Positions 1-12,021 of a stretch of 64,000 nucleotides of DNA are shown here, piece after piece. A program made the translations under genes and the position numbers. This DNA comes from Rhizomys pruinosus (Eukaryota > Chordata > Mammalia > Rodentia > Spalacidae): positions 1,461,063 through 1,525,062 of the forward strand of contig VZQC01006697.1 in NCBI GenBank assembly GCA_009823505.1. Direction: 5' to 3'. The first letter of the stretch is position 1. Every line of letters begins with the position of its first letter. The notes under the pieces were generated by a model that worked only from the letters and a program-made list of their open reading frames with translations, was not told where the DNA came from and did no database searches.

Positions 1-424
1 ATAGTTTCTTTTTTCTTAAAGTTCTGGCCTGAACTAACAGTAGTTATCTAGAAAGCCAACATTTAGAGGGAAAAATAAATTATTCTTCAACAGGAAAACA
101 TTTTCATTTGTAGAATTTACAGCAGTGGCAGCAAGGCATTACAACCCAGTGTTTATATGCACATGTGCTTCTGTATTCCTCCTCAATGTATTATACTCCA
201 TGGTTACTTAAATATATGAAAGAATTTCACTGGGGATGGGGGTTGGTGCAGAGGTAGCCATGACTAAAAAATTTCCATAAAGAATTTTGCATGTGTTAGG
301 TGTTCATGTTTATGTGCATGTAAGTTCACACACATTTGTGGTGGTACATTTGTGGTGGTACATGTGTGTGTGTATGCATGTGGAGACATGAGGTTACCAT
401 CATGTGCCCTTCTCAATCATTCCA

Positions 425-650
425 CAATTTAGATATTGAGGCAGGGTCTCTCACTTGAACCCAGAGCTCATGAACTCTGCTGTTCTTGCTAGCCAATTTA
501 TCCCCAAGAATTTCTGTCTCAGCTTCTCAAGTGCTGATTATATGCAGGCTGCCTTAGTCCCTTGGATTTCTTGTTGGTGCTAGGGAACCAAACTCCAGTC
601 CTTACACTTGTTCAACAATGCTTTACCCAGTGATTTCTCTCCTCAGGCCT
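425..650 (-). repeat. B4-like SINE remnant
   Basis: Reads as the reverse complement of a composite rodent SINE. A 'gaggcagggtctctcac' segment is followed by the inverted tRNA-like end with a decayed 'ctttacccagtgat'. A TG-rich stretch lies just upstream (about 300-390). Old and diverged; the exact subfamily cannot be fixed by eye. Confidence 0.5.
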
Positions 651-660
651 CTTAAATCTT

Positions 661-1077
661 TTTCTCAGTTCTCACATCTTCCAATGTTTGAATACCATCT
701 ACTTCTCAATATCATGATCTTACTTAAGTTCCACATAATTTGAAGAATATTTCAGAAATTTTGGTGCTATTTTTGGGCTCTTGTGAGGAGCTTCATAGTG
801 TAGAGAAGAACATTCCTCCATGAAGGCATGTTGGAGTCAGCCAGGGAGTTCATTCTTGCTCCTTCATCTTTGCTTCCTCTCACACTTGAGATGAGTTGCT
901 GGGGATATGCTGAAAACAGCATGTATGTATAGATGCCTTATTCATATGCTTCCCAGTATCTGGGGATATGTGTTACTTCCAACATGAATTAGATTAAAGG
1001 TCAACTTATTCCAGCAGTTATGCAAAAGGTTATAAAGCAAATTAAACATGTTAACACAGTAGCGTTAGATATATGAA

Positions 1078-1078
<1 letters not shown>
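661..1078. other. No recognised gene or repeat
   Basis: Unique-looking AT-rich intronic DNA. Nothing protein-like or repeat-like was recognised. Confidence 0.4.

Positions 1079-1109
<31 letters not shown>
1079..1109. repeat. (AT)n microsatellite
   Basis: Uninterrupted alternating A and T for about 30 bases. Confidence 0.95.
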
Positions 1110-1111
<2 letters not shown>

Positions 1112-1151
1112 ATCAAACTCTTAAGTCTAATTTATAATATGCCTACTTTCA

Positions 1152-1320
1152 CCTGGTGTGGTGGAGCACGCCTTTAATCCTAGCATTTGGGAGGCAGATG
1201 CAGGTGGATCTTTGTGAGTTCAAGGCCAGCCTGGTCTACAGAGTGAGTTCCAGGACAGCTGGGGCTACAGGGAGACCCTGTCTCAAAAAGACCAAAAAAA
1301 TAAAAATAAAAATAAAATAG
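1152..1320 (+). mobile_element. B1 SINE
   Basis: 7SL-derived rodent SINE on the + strand: 'cctttaatcctagca', 'gttcaaggccagcctggt' and 'ggagaccctgtctcaaaa', with an A-rich tail. An 11-bp direct repeat GCCTACTTTCA at 1141-1151 and 1321-1331 is the target-site duplication, which fixes both ends. Confidence 0.93.
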
Positions 1321-1331
1321 GCCTACTTTCA

Positions 1332-2133
1332 ACAAGGGTTGTGACATGATTATAGTAAGATTGTAGAACAGAAAGTTTAAATAAGAAGTAAAAATGTCAT
1401 TTCTGAGCATTACTGAAATATCTGCTTGTAGAAATATTGAAACTATAAAATGCTATAAAATGCTATATATATATATATCCAAAAGGGAGATGCCCTGTGA
1501 CACCAACTCTCCTAGCCCTGTGAGGATGCTACTGTTGTAGACAGGATGTTGGCAGAGGCCCTTGGAAAGTATTTTTCTAGCCTTGGATGAGACTCTTCTG
1601 CTGGTCCTTCATAACAGGTGGTAAATAATTTAATGTGCATTTAACTTCTGAAAACTTGTCCAAGTTGGTGATTCAGAACAGTTCATGTTGAAAACTGTGA
1701 TCCTAGTAAAGAACATGATTCTTCATCTGTAATAAGAATGATTCTCTCCTATTGTAGAAGTGAATGTCTGGAAGCTGAATTTTAAAGTGTTTTGAGCCTA
1801 AGCAATAGCATTGTTAAAATAATCCAATGTAAACACTCCTAGGTAACTACCTATATTTTGAAGTGTTTCTTCCCAAGTGTTTCTTCCACAAGAATGCAAG
1901 ATCAATATAAGTGAGAACTTTTAGTCACTGCTCTGACACTAGAACCCTACATATGCCTGCTATAGCAGCAAGGAGATGAGTATCCACACATAGGAATTAG
2001 ACTATGAATTTCATCCATTTTTAGGTTAGTATGAATACAATAAGTCCTATTTTGTATGTCTGGATAATCAACTGGTAGTCTAATCACCAGACACTGTGTA
2101 ATTCAGTAATTTTTCTGAGTAAAGATCCAAGTT
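1332..2133. other. No recognised gene or repeat
   Basis: Intronic, AT-rich. A short TA tract lies at about 1463-1480. No coding potential or known repeat was recognised. Confidence 0.4.
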
Positions 2134-2156
2134 CTCTTTAAAAATAGATATAATAT

Positions 2157-2358
2157 GGCTGAAAAGATGGTTCAGTGGTTAAGAACATTTATTGCTCTCG
2201 GGGATAACCCAAGTTCAATTCCCAACACCCACATCCAGAGTCTCAGAAATGTCTATCACCCCATGTAACACCCTCTTCTAGTCTCTGTGGTAGATTCTGC
2301 ACACATGTGTACATACCCCACAGACACACATATACACATGATTTAAAAGTAAAATAAG
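2157..2358 (+). mobile_element. B2 SINE
   Basis: tRNA-derived rodent SINE: 'ggctgaaaagatggttcag' at the head, a B-box-like 'aagttcaattccc', then the B2 body ending in an A-rich tail. Near-identical flanks 'tctttaaaaataga' (about 2136) and 'tctttaaaataga' (about 2359) are a likely target-site duplication with one indel. Confidence 0.88.
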
Positions 2359-2694
2359 TCTTTAAAATAGACTTTAAAACAGACTATATTGTACATTATT
2401 TCAGTTTCCTGCTGTTACACATTTAGATTTACTATCTTCAAAAAGCTAGCATTTTACTTCATCTGTAGGTGATTCTTTTTCTCTCTTCCCACCTTATTAT
2501 TTAGGTGGATGGGCATTACACACAGGAAGGTTCCATTTTCTTTGCTTGATATAATTTTATCACATTGGCCAAGAAAACAATAAAACTCATGAAGTTACAG
2601 CTGATATAGCTGATATCTCCTGTTTTTGTAAGGCCAATTTATGGTTAGAAATTAATGGGCTTGGACATAAAGCAGTCAAGCCTAATATGCCTGT

Positions 2695-2696
<2 letters not shown>

Positions 2697-2748
<52 letters not shown>
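2697..2748. repeat. (AC)n microsatellite
   Basis: About 26 uninterrupted AC units. Confidence 0.97.
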
Positions 2749-2750
<2 letters not shown>

Positions 2751-3743
2751 TCTTCCTAGAAGCTTAAGAACCTGAGGTATAGCTGATCTTCATAATTCCT
2801 TTTTGTCATAGTTAGCTATGACACTGTAAAGAGATGTTTGTTTTTTTTTTCCATTGACTGATAGTCACAGAACTTGGACACCTCCTAATTCTTATTAAGT
2901 TCTTATTAAGTCAAGCTTGATACACAGAGTCATGGATGTTTCTAGCAACAAAGACTTAGGCAACAACTCTGTAGAGTTGTATAACTAAACAATTGAACTT
3001 TGGTCAATTTCAAATCCATGAATATGTGACTAATTAAACTTTGGTCATATTTTAATGGTGAAGGTAAAAATGTCCTCTACTAATACAAAGGAATGTATAC
3101 AAAGGAAACTAAAGGCAGAACTATGCTTCAGAAAATAAAACTGCTACAAAGTTAATTTTGCTTCATACACTACTTTTAGAATTGAATTGCCTGATTTCTT
3201 CCCTTAAGGACAGTCGCTATGCTTCCAACAATGTAGGCTGATTTTATTGGAAAATCTCTTCTGGTTGAGAAACATAACTCCAGAGGAAACTTTGCACGGG
3301 GATGAACTAACTTCCAGCGTTAGCAGCCTATTATCCTGGCCAGCGCTGTTGGACTACCCAATCTTTATGTTCATACAGGCAGTTTATTCATTTGCATTCC
3401 TTCAAGCAGGGTGGAAAAACTAGTCACATTAGGAAAAGTTACTTAGAATTGTGCACAGAACTTAGTGCCTAGTAGGTCAATATCAAATTGTAGCACCAAA
3501 CATGTTAAATAGTCTATTAGTAATGAGGGGACTTACTGTAACCTTTAATTTACATGCTCCACATAAAATGATTTTGCATAGTGACTTACTACCCTAAAAG
3601 ATCCTAAATAACAGGGGAATATTATGCATGGTAGGGTGAGAGTCTGAGAGGAAGGATGCTATTCTTTGTAGCAAAGCCCTCACCTCTGCCTTTGTAAACA
3701 TGGCTGATCCGTCAATCATTTACTGCTCTTTGAGATTTGTTGC
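2749..3743. other. No recognised gene or repeat
   Basis: AT-rich intronic DNA without recognisable coding or repeat sequence. Confidence 0.4.
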
Positions 3744-3870
3744 ATGTTATTTTTGTTTGCTTTTAAGACCAGACTCTCTAAGAAGCCCAGGCTGGCCTCA
3801 AACTGGTTTTTATCTGCCAGATTCATTCTCCTAAATGCTGGGATTACAGACATGTGCCATCATACCCAAT
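3744..3870 (-). repeat. Old B1/7SL-type SINE remnant
   Basis: The + strand shows 'cccaggctggcctcaaact' and 'aaatgctgggattacagac', which is the reverse complement of a 7SL-type SINE right half. It is strongly diverged. The overlapping 100-codon open frame is a by-product of this remnant. Confidence 0.7.
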
Positions 3871-5264
3871 TAGGATATTTCATAAAATTAAAATTAGAAG
3901 CCATATTTATCATGATGAGACTGTGTGACACATCTCACCAGGAGACCCAAATTAAGAAATATACTCCAGCTCTTAAAATCCATGTAGAAACACAGGATAT
4001 ACAAAGAAAATATACTAAACTTCATAGAGGAAGGAAGGAAAAATAGGGGAAGCAGGAAACTGATAAAGGATACTCACATCAGGGAACTTCTGATAATCAT
4101 GGGGTAAAAGTAACTCTAGAGGCTAGAAGAGAACTCAAAACATGATTTATTTTACCTACTTGAGGCTGTCACCTGCTCAGGGAGCTAGAAGGTACAGATT
4201 TGGGGTAAGGAGGGAAGCACATATTGCATCTAGCTCTTAACCTTCTCACACAAAGGGTACAATAAGAAGATAATCAATAGTTTTGTATTCTTGTTAAAAA
4301 GTCTCTCAGTAGATGGATAAGGGGCTATAAAGATAGCTAAGATGTTTATTTATCAGAGCATTAAAAATCAGATGTTCAAAGGTTTGTAATAATTCAGGCA
4401 TTAATGTAAAAGCCAAAATGCCCATATGTATTGACTACTTGGTACCCTTCTTTGATGCATTTAATGACAATTATTTACTTTAAACAAGAGATAAAAATTT
4501 TTAAAAATTCCAAAGACCAACAGTTATAGAAAACTTTGACATACTGATGTCACATATGGCTTAATACTTGGATTTCAAGCAATCAAGAAGCTGAATCCTG
4601 TGCTATCACTATAGATCAGTCCCCAGTGGTCCAAACCGAGATGATTAGATATATTGAGTTCTTTTGTCATTCAAAGAAAGAATACTCCCATACACATTGT
4701 TATTAGCTTCCTCTCACTTCATTTCAATTTTCAATAACCAGTATCACTACATGTAACAGTTTTTTCACAATGAAGCATCAGGTCAAATTGAATTTATCTT
4801 TCAAGTGAAAGCATAATATGAAGCACTCAGAAATCTGATGCTTGAAATAATTTTTCTTCCAGAAAAATCATACACATATTTCATCCACATATGAATAATA
4901 TAGCAAAAGAATAATAAATGTTGTGTTTGTAAATATATAATTTGGTCTGTGATGTTAGACAAGTATGTTGAAAGAAATTCTCTGGTTAATTAACATAATT
5001 TTCCACATGCAGAGAAAATGCTTTTCTAGGAATTAAAAGACATGCCCTTAAGAAGAAGAAACAGTGATGAATATTCTAATTCCTCTGATGATCAATTAAA
5101 CCATACAAAATTACCAATATGATATATTCTTATTATGCTGTTGTACAGAAATGCTGGTTGCTCAGACATTCTATGGACTTAGATACAATCATGCTCAGCC
5201 TTATTCCTTAAAGTATACAGTTCAGTTCATTGATGTCATAGGTAGGTATTAAGTCACCCCTTTG
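3871..5264. other. No recognised gene or repeat
   Basis: AT-rich intronic DNA; no recognisable coding exon, RNA gene or repeat. Confidence 0.4.
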
Positions 5265-5395
5265 TTTTTATTTATTTTTTTGTATTTCATAGACTACATC
5301 TCGAACATTTTTAGATCCTCTCCTCTCTGTAACCCTTAAACCCCACACTAGATTTCATGCATTCTGTCATATATTAAGAACTAACAAGCCAAGTT
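5265..5395 (-). repeat. L1 3'-end remnant
   Basis: T-rich start, then 'tgtatttcatagactacat' and 'catgcattctgtcat'. This matches the terminal 3' UTR pattern of the other L1 copies here (compare 46035-46205) in diverged form. Confidence 0.5.
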
Positions 5396-6274
5396 TCATG
5401 TTATCCCTTTTCTAATTAACCACATGAAAACAATTGAATAAGAATTTGATCAACATATTGTTGAGAAAATAATTTCTCCATGGCTTTTTAGTGGTACACA
5501 TTACAGAAATGCACGTCTACTGAAACTTGTAAGTTTTGGAATGTTAGAACATAGGATTTAGAAACCCTGCACTGAAAATCACCTTTTTTTCTATTGGTGC
5601 ACAACTCCAGTTATTGCTATCCATGAAGGCGCTGGAAGCAATAGGCTGTGGATTTGCATATGTGCATCCATGTTCATTTCGCTAATATTAAAACTTTTAA
5701 GGAAAGTAGAGGACTCGGATAAGAAAAGCTTTAAACCTGGTTCTCTCTTCATTCTGTGAATTTTATTAGCTAATTAACCTTTCCCCATATTGTCCATGAA
5801 TGTTTTGAAATTTGTTAATAGTTTATAAATATTTTACAGAAGACAAAACTGAAGTATGTGTTGGAATATGGTGAAAGAAATATGAAAAATCCTCAGTCTA
5901 AAAAGTTTTCACTTAAGTTGATTTTTGACCCTTTAATATGCTAATGCACATTGCACATCTCTAAGAAGCAAAATATACTGCATTGCAGTATTTCGTAAGG
6001 AATTTGACCATAGAAAAATTAGGTCTATGAAATATGAGACTCTGCATTAAGACATATAGAAATAAACAAAACTGGATTTTGTAAGTGATTTCAACTCAAC
6101 AGTGTGCCATGCAAGAAATTGTTCTGTGACTCTTTCCCACTGAACCAGAAATTTACATTTCATTAGCCAGTCTGCTGATAAAATATGGAGCCACTGGAAG
6201 GTGGCATCCCCTATAATACCTGTTCCTCCCTCAAAATTTTATTCATTGAAGACTTAAAGTTTTTAAAAAGCTTA

Positions 6275-6580
6275 ACTAATATAAAATACACATGCCATAA
6301 AGTCCACTCATTTGAAACTTATAGTTTAACAGCATATATATTTCCACATACTGTTTCTACAATCACAACTATTTTTGAAACATTTCAATCATCCTCAAAG
6401 GGAACTGCGTAGTCCTTAAACAGATATTCCCTCTTTTCCCATTTACTATGCTCTGACTACTAACCTACTTTCTATCTGCCTGGCTGTGTCTATATGGATA
6501 TTTCATAAAATTGGACTCATATGGTATGCAATGGCTATCTTATTTAACTTAGAAGCCTTTCTTGGCACATTTGTGGTTTG
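6275..6580 (-). repeat. Ancient L1 (L1M-type) 3' remnant
   Basis: The run 'ataaaatacacatgccata ... tttctatctgcctggctgtg ... actcatatggtatgcaatg' follows the order of the antisense 3' region of old mammalian L1s. It is too diverged for a subfamily name. Related but weaker similarity may continue to about 7180. Confidence 0.55.
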
Positions 6581-7539
6581 GCTTGGGTGAGAAATATTAG
6601 CTGATTCTAATAAAGGAGCTTTACTTTCCTTTATTTTAGCTGCACATAAAGGAAGAATTTGACAGAATTTTAAGCATATTGAAAAATATTGAAGCAAACA
6701 TAAATTATAACTTGATATATCCTGAAGCTTAAAATAATCATTGTATGAGAATCCTTCTCAAAAGCATCTGACTTATTGCATTGCTTTTTAGTAATGTTAA
6801 GTGTGAATGATGTTTTTAGTTATGTTGCGTATTCCTCCTACTTGCAAAATGGGGTAGGATGGCTATTGTACAACATATATAAGGCTTCAGAATCTATGTT
6901 TTTATATCTTGGAGGTTTCCCATAAATTTTAGAAAATATTTTAACATGGCAAATTCACTTCAATTGCACAGTCATTATAAGTTTTGCCAAGGTTGAATAT
7001 GGTTCGTTTTGTGTTCATTAGAGCACAAAATTAGAATTTTCAGTGCTGCAACTATAAACACTGTTGGCTCAAAGGATTCAAGCAATTTCTCATAAAATCT
7101 TGAATAACTTATCATGGATATTTCCCTGTTTTCCAGAATATTTTAATCTTTGGAAGCTAGTTTTTGTTTGCCCATCATTGGTATATTTCTTTTGGCCAAG
7201 AAGATGAATCGAAGATTCTGTTTTAGATGGATGGTGTTGCACACAGGGCACGAACTACTGGGCATGGAAGGCACTTTCCCTAGAGCCAACAAAAAAGAAT
7301 AAAGTATTTCTCCATTTTCCCAGCTTTAACTGGGCCAACGTTTGGCAGTTAGACCCGAATATGTCAGGGAAAACCATCTGGCACACCTACATCTGTTCTC
7401 ACATTTGCCAATCAGAATTTATCAAAAAACAAGAGCTAAAAAAAAAAAAAAAAAACACATGAAGCTCTTGAGAGGTGCTAATTTGTGGCAAAAATAATTC
7501 AAATTCAGCACCATTTGGTTCTCATGGATTATGATTTGG

Positions 7540-8130
7540 TTTTTGGAAATTCAATGAATCTGTTTCATTTTTCTTTCATTGTCTCTGTTCAAAGAGACAA
7601 ATGGAAATTAGCTCATGTCTAAGGAGCTTTCCTACCTTTGCATTTTTGGACTTTAAGATGATTTGCCAATGAGTTTTAGATATCTCAGTGCTGTTTATTA
7701 TTAGGCACTGCTCTCTTTCTGGTTATTCAAATGTCCTCAGCAAAATAAGAGCATTTCATTTGATTTCCCACTTACCACCCCTTTTCCCAAACCATCTGAC
7801 ACTCAAAGTCAATCACTATGAAAAATCCCTCCCATCATTCTCCCTCTCTGCCAGCAAAGAAGAGATGGCATTCATTATTCATTTCAATGTTTTTCTCTTT
7901 GACAATGTATTTTTTTCTCGCTTTAAACTCCAAGCAGCCCATTGGCTTGCAGGGGTTTAACAGCCATGGGCAGAGGGACATGTTTATTATGGGAAGCACA
8001 GATTTCACTGACAGACTTTGAAGCTGTTGCAAGCAACTGGTTGGCACTGTGCAGGCATTAATGTCCTTGGCCAGTACTGTGCTCATTGTTGCATGGGTAT
8101 TATTTTTAATGCAAATAGATGTTTCTAGGA
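7540..8130. promoter_or_regulatory. Candidate conserved non-coding element
   Basis: Non-repetitive block with balanced composition unlike its surroundings. It is dense in motif-like words (CATTAAT, 'taatgcaaat', 'ccattggcttgcagg'). Overlapping short open frames on both strands show no protein-like features. Regulatory function is inference only; cross-species conservation could not be tested. Confidence 0.25.
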
Positions 8131-9000
8131 AAACAAAACACAGTTATCATCAACATCCAAAAACTATGGGGAACTTATCCTTCTAATCCAAGTTTGAGAT
8201 AATCTGAATCTATACTCTGATGATACATATGGAGTAGATAGAATTATTGAATTATTGCATTTTACCATTAGACTGTCTCTACCAGACTTAGTAAATTTGG
8301 GTAATAAGATGGTTTACTTTTGTACTTCATATGCCTGGCAGAAGGAATTTAATTCTTGAAAATGGCAAAAGATTGTTTCCTTCAATAAAGCCACTCTACA
8401 ATATTACTTCTAAGGTCGTCTTCATAATGTGAGGTCTGAGTATGTGAATACTAAATGCAACTAATGTTTGCAGAATTTCAATGCCAGAAAAATAATGAAT
8501 CATATCTACCTCACTAGGAAACAAAAAATGTCATAAAGAAATGTGAGTATATGTGAAAAAAATCACAATATGCATTAGTATAGTTAAATAGGATCCTAGA
8601 ATAGGATACAAAATTGAAAAATCCATTTCATCTATGAAAAAAACACACGTTAACTTGCTACGTAGCGTGGGCATAATCCTTGCCTTGGAAAGGTTTCAAC
8701 CGCTTTGAAGTTGTCTACATCATAGAAAATACTCCCTCCATAGAATCCTAAATCAGCCTTTAAACACAGACAAAACTTTATCTAATCCCATATGTTCATG
8801 AGGCTGGTGAATTTCTAGAACTTAAGAGGAGGAATATACTGTATTTCATACAGAAAAGAGGAGGTAAGAGCCTGTTTAAATTTGGTGGAAAAAATCATGT
8901 GCCTACATGGACCAAAGGTTTACACTTTGGTAATTGTTAGCAGATAATTAAGACCAAATTATATTTCAGAATAAATTCTGTTGATATTAATAAAACCATT
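8131..9000. other. No recognised gene or repeat
   Basis: AT-rich intronic DNA; nothing recognised. Confidence 0.4.
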
Positions 9001-9004
9001 AGAA

Positions 9005-9430
9005 ATGACTTGCATATGGAGTGTTGATCCAAAAACTTGTATGTTAGAGGCTTGGTCCACAAGTGATAGATCCAATCATAACATGATTAGACCATGGGGG
9101 CTCTAACATAATCAGATGTTTAGCCCATCCATGGATTTATATTGTGATAGCATTATTTTACTGTGGTAGACATTAAGAGGTAGGGCCTTGTTAGAGGATG
9201 TAGATCACTGGAAGAATGTTATTGAAGAATATGTTGTTCCAGGCCCCTTCTTCTCTGTCTCTATTTTTCAAGACTGCCTGGAAGGAAGTGAGCAGACTTC
9301 CTACAGAATGTCATATATGTCATGAACGTTAAGCATTGGCAAGGACCCACAACAATGAACCAGCTGTCCGAACATTGAATAAATCTTTCCTCCTTGAAGT
9401 TGTTCTCTGGTATTTGGTCATGTTGACAGA
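9005..9430 (+). mobile_element. MaLR-like solo LTR remnant
   Basis: The order 'gttagaggcttggtccac', 'ttaagaggtagggccttg', 'gaggatgtagatcactgg', 'ccccttcttctctgtc', then 'gaataaatctttcctcctt' with 'ctctggtatttggtcatg' is that of an old mammalian LTR of the MaLR type, including its AATAAA-like signal near 9377. The family name rests on memory of the pattern and is uncertain. No internal retroviral genes are attached. Confidence 0.45.
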
Positions 9431-9509
9431 AAACCAATCGTCCCAACGAACAAAATATGATAGATAGGCTTTACTATTAGAGAAGATGTATAGATCTCTA
9501 TTTTGGTTA

Positions 9510-9532
9510 TGTTGGTGTGTGTGTGTGTGTGT
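9510..9532. repeat. Short (TG)n tract
   Basis: About ten TG units. Confidence 0.9.
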
Positions 9533-9800
9533 GAATTCAATATTGAATTGAAATTAAACTCAACCCTTCTTAGAATGGAAGAGCAATTATGAAAATTAAA
9601 ATTACAATGCTCTCTCACTATCTACAATTTGATCTGTGACAGGACCTTAATGATCAAACACAGTGACTAAACTTTTTAGATAAAAGAAGGAAAATACTCT
9701 GATACAAGGATCTGTAGACAATATATTCTCTCTGTCCTTGCGTCCATCCTAACCTCCTTGTCACATTTTTCTGATTTTGCAGGCCAATCTGTTTATTTCC

Positions 9801-9802
<2 letters not shown>

Positions 9803-9842
<40 letters not shown>
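9803..9842. repeat. (TTA)n microsatellite, L1 tail
   Basis: About 12 TTA units. It lies exactly where the A-rich tail of the minus-strand L1 is expected, so it probably grew from that tail. Confidence 0.9.
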
Positions 9843-10208
9843 TTATATTATTCCAAAATATGCATATGTACATTTCACACATAAGTCAAAATTACAAATT
9901 CTGTAAATAAACTATAGGTTGAGTCCTAAACACATTTAGAGATTCACATTTTAACAGTAAATTTGCATGCAGGTATAAAGATGTGTAACTTTACATTCTT
10001 TTTTTATAATATGCCTACATATCTTCCATCCATATATCTTAATTACAATGTGCGAATGTAAGTGGTAGGACAATTGTAGAGCCCATTTAGAGATTCACAT
10101 TGGAATAGCACAGCTGCTTTCAGATACAATGAAATATAATAATAAAGTTGCTCAGTTTGCCTGCTAACTGGGCTTTTGGTGTTAGCATCCACAAATAAGG
10201 GAAACCAT

Positions 10209-11422
10209 TCACCTTTTTTTTTTTTCTGGGACTGTTACTTCACTTAGCATAATTGCTTCGAGTTCCATCCATTTAGCAGCATAGCTCATGAAGTTATTTT
10301 TCTTTGCTGCTGCATAGAACTCCATTGTGTAGATGTACCACATTTTTGTTATCCAGTCATCATTTAAGGGGCATTTGGGATTGTTCCAGCACTTTGCTAC
10401 TGTGAAGAGCTGCAATAAACATAGCTGTGCATGTATCTTTGTGGGAGGATGTGTCTTGTGGGTATATACCCAAGATTGGTATGGCTGGGTCAAGTGGTAG
10501 GCTCATTTTGACTTTTTAAGGGTTCTCCACAATGCTTTCCATGGTGGTTGTACCAGTTTACATTCCCACCAGCAGTGGATGAGTGTTCCCTTTCCCCACA
10601 ACCTCTCCAGCATTTGGTGTCTTTTGTTTTCTTGATCATGTCTGATCTTATTGGAATGAGATGATAACTTAGTGTGGTTTTAATTTGCATTTCCTTAATT
10701 ATTAATGATGTTGAACCATTTTTAAGATGTTTCTCAGCCATCTTTACTTCCTTACTGGTGAAGTCTCTGTTCAGCTCTTTACTCCATATTTGCTTTCTTT
10801 CTTCTTTGTTTTCTTACTATCTTATATATTCTGGATGTTAACGCTCTGTCAGATATATCAATGGTGAAGGTTTCCTCCCACTCTGTGGGTTTTCTCTTCA
10901 CTTCCTTGATTGTTACTTTTGCTGTACAAAAGCTTTTTAGTTTGATGAGGTCTCACTTGTCAGCTGTTGTCCTTATTTCCTGTGCAGCTGCAGTTTGATT
11001 TAGAAAATATTTTCCTACACCTATGTCTTGTAGGTTGCTGACGACTTTTTTCTTCTATCACCATCTGGGTTTGAGGTTTCAGGTTGAGATCTTTGATCCA
11101 CTTAGAGTTGATTTTTGTACAAGGTGAGAGGTAGGGGTTTAATTTTGTTCTTCTACAAATAGTGATCCAGTTTTGTCAATACCATTTGATAAAGATGCTC
11201 TTTCCTCCATTGAGCTTTTTTGGCCCCTTTGTCAAATATGAGGTGGTTGAATTTATATGAGCTCAAGTTTGGATCTTCAATTTTCTTCCACTGGTCAATG
11301 GCTTTGTTTGTTTGTTTGGTTGGTTGATTTGTTTTGTTTTTTGCCAGTACCAGGCTGTCTTTATGACTATAGCCCTGTAATATAGCTTGAAGTTTGGTGA
11401 TGTAATCCTCCCAGTATTGCAC
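10209..11422 (-). pseudogene. L1 ORF2 C-terminal region, broken
   Basis: Minus-strand pieces 11422-11153 (EDYITKLQAILQGYSHKDS, reading into the thumb and C-terminal region), 10741-10490 and 10493-10209. The last piece has the cysteine-region neighbourhood and the typical ending (KMWYIYTMEFYAAAKKNNFM). The frame changes at each boundary. Confidence 0.8.
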
Positions 11423-11492
11423 TTTTCACTCAGGGTTGCTTTAGCTATTCAGGATCGTTTGTTTTTCCATATGAATTTAAGGATGTTTTTCT

Positions 11493-11733
11493 TTTTTTTT
11501 TTTTTTTTATTTTTGTATGTGTATAAATGTACTGTCTGCATGTAGGTTTGTGCACCCGTGTCGTGCAATGCCGCGGAGGTCAGAAGAGGGTCTCGGATTC
11601 CCCTGGAACTGGAGTTCTCCTGGAATTGGAGTTTCAGACGGTTCTAGGCCGCCATGTGGGTGCTGGGGATCGAACCCGGGTCCTCTGTAAGAGCGATCAG
11701 CGCTCTTAACCGCTAGGCCATCTCTCCAGCCCC
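11493..11733 (-). mobile_element. B2 SINE inserted in L1 ORF2
   Basis: Reverse-complement B2: the head is at about 11733 ('ggggctggagagatggcct' on the minus strand), with an intact B box GGTTCGATCC and a poly-T at 11492-11508 as its tail. A perfect 14-bp target-site duplication AAGGATGTTTTTCT (11479-11492 and 11734-11747) interrupts the L1. Removing the B2 and one copy restores L1 continuity, so the B2 is younger than the L1. Confidence 0.95.
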
Positions 11734-12021
11734 AAGGATGTTTTTCTAAGTCTGTGAAAAATCTCATGGGGATTTTGATTGGGATTGCATTAATCTGCAT
11801 ATTAATTTGGGTAAAATGGACATTTTTACTATATTAATTTTTCCAATCCATGAGCATGAGAGGTCTTTCCATCTTTTGATGTCATTTTCAATCTCTTTCT
11901 TCAGGATTTAAAAATTTTTATTGTAGAGGTCTTTGGTGTCTTTGCTTAAGTTTATTCCTAGGTATTTTATTTATTTTGAGGCCATTGTGATTGGGAAGGT
12001 CTCCTTATAACCCTTCTCTAG

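Noticed and set aside
11507..11800. tRNA-like sequence in B2 elements
   Set aside because: The tRNA resemblance is the SINE promoter head, not a tRNA gene; no complete cloverleaf or anticodon context.
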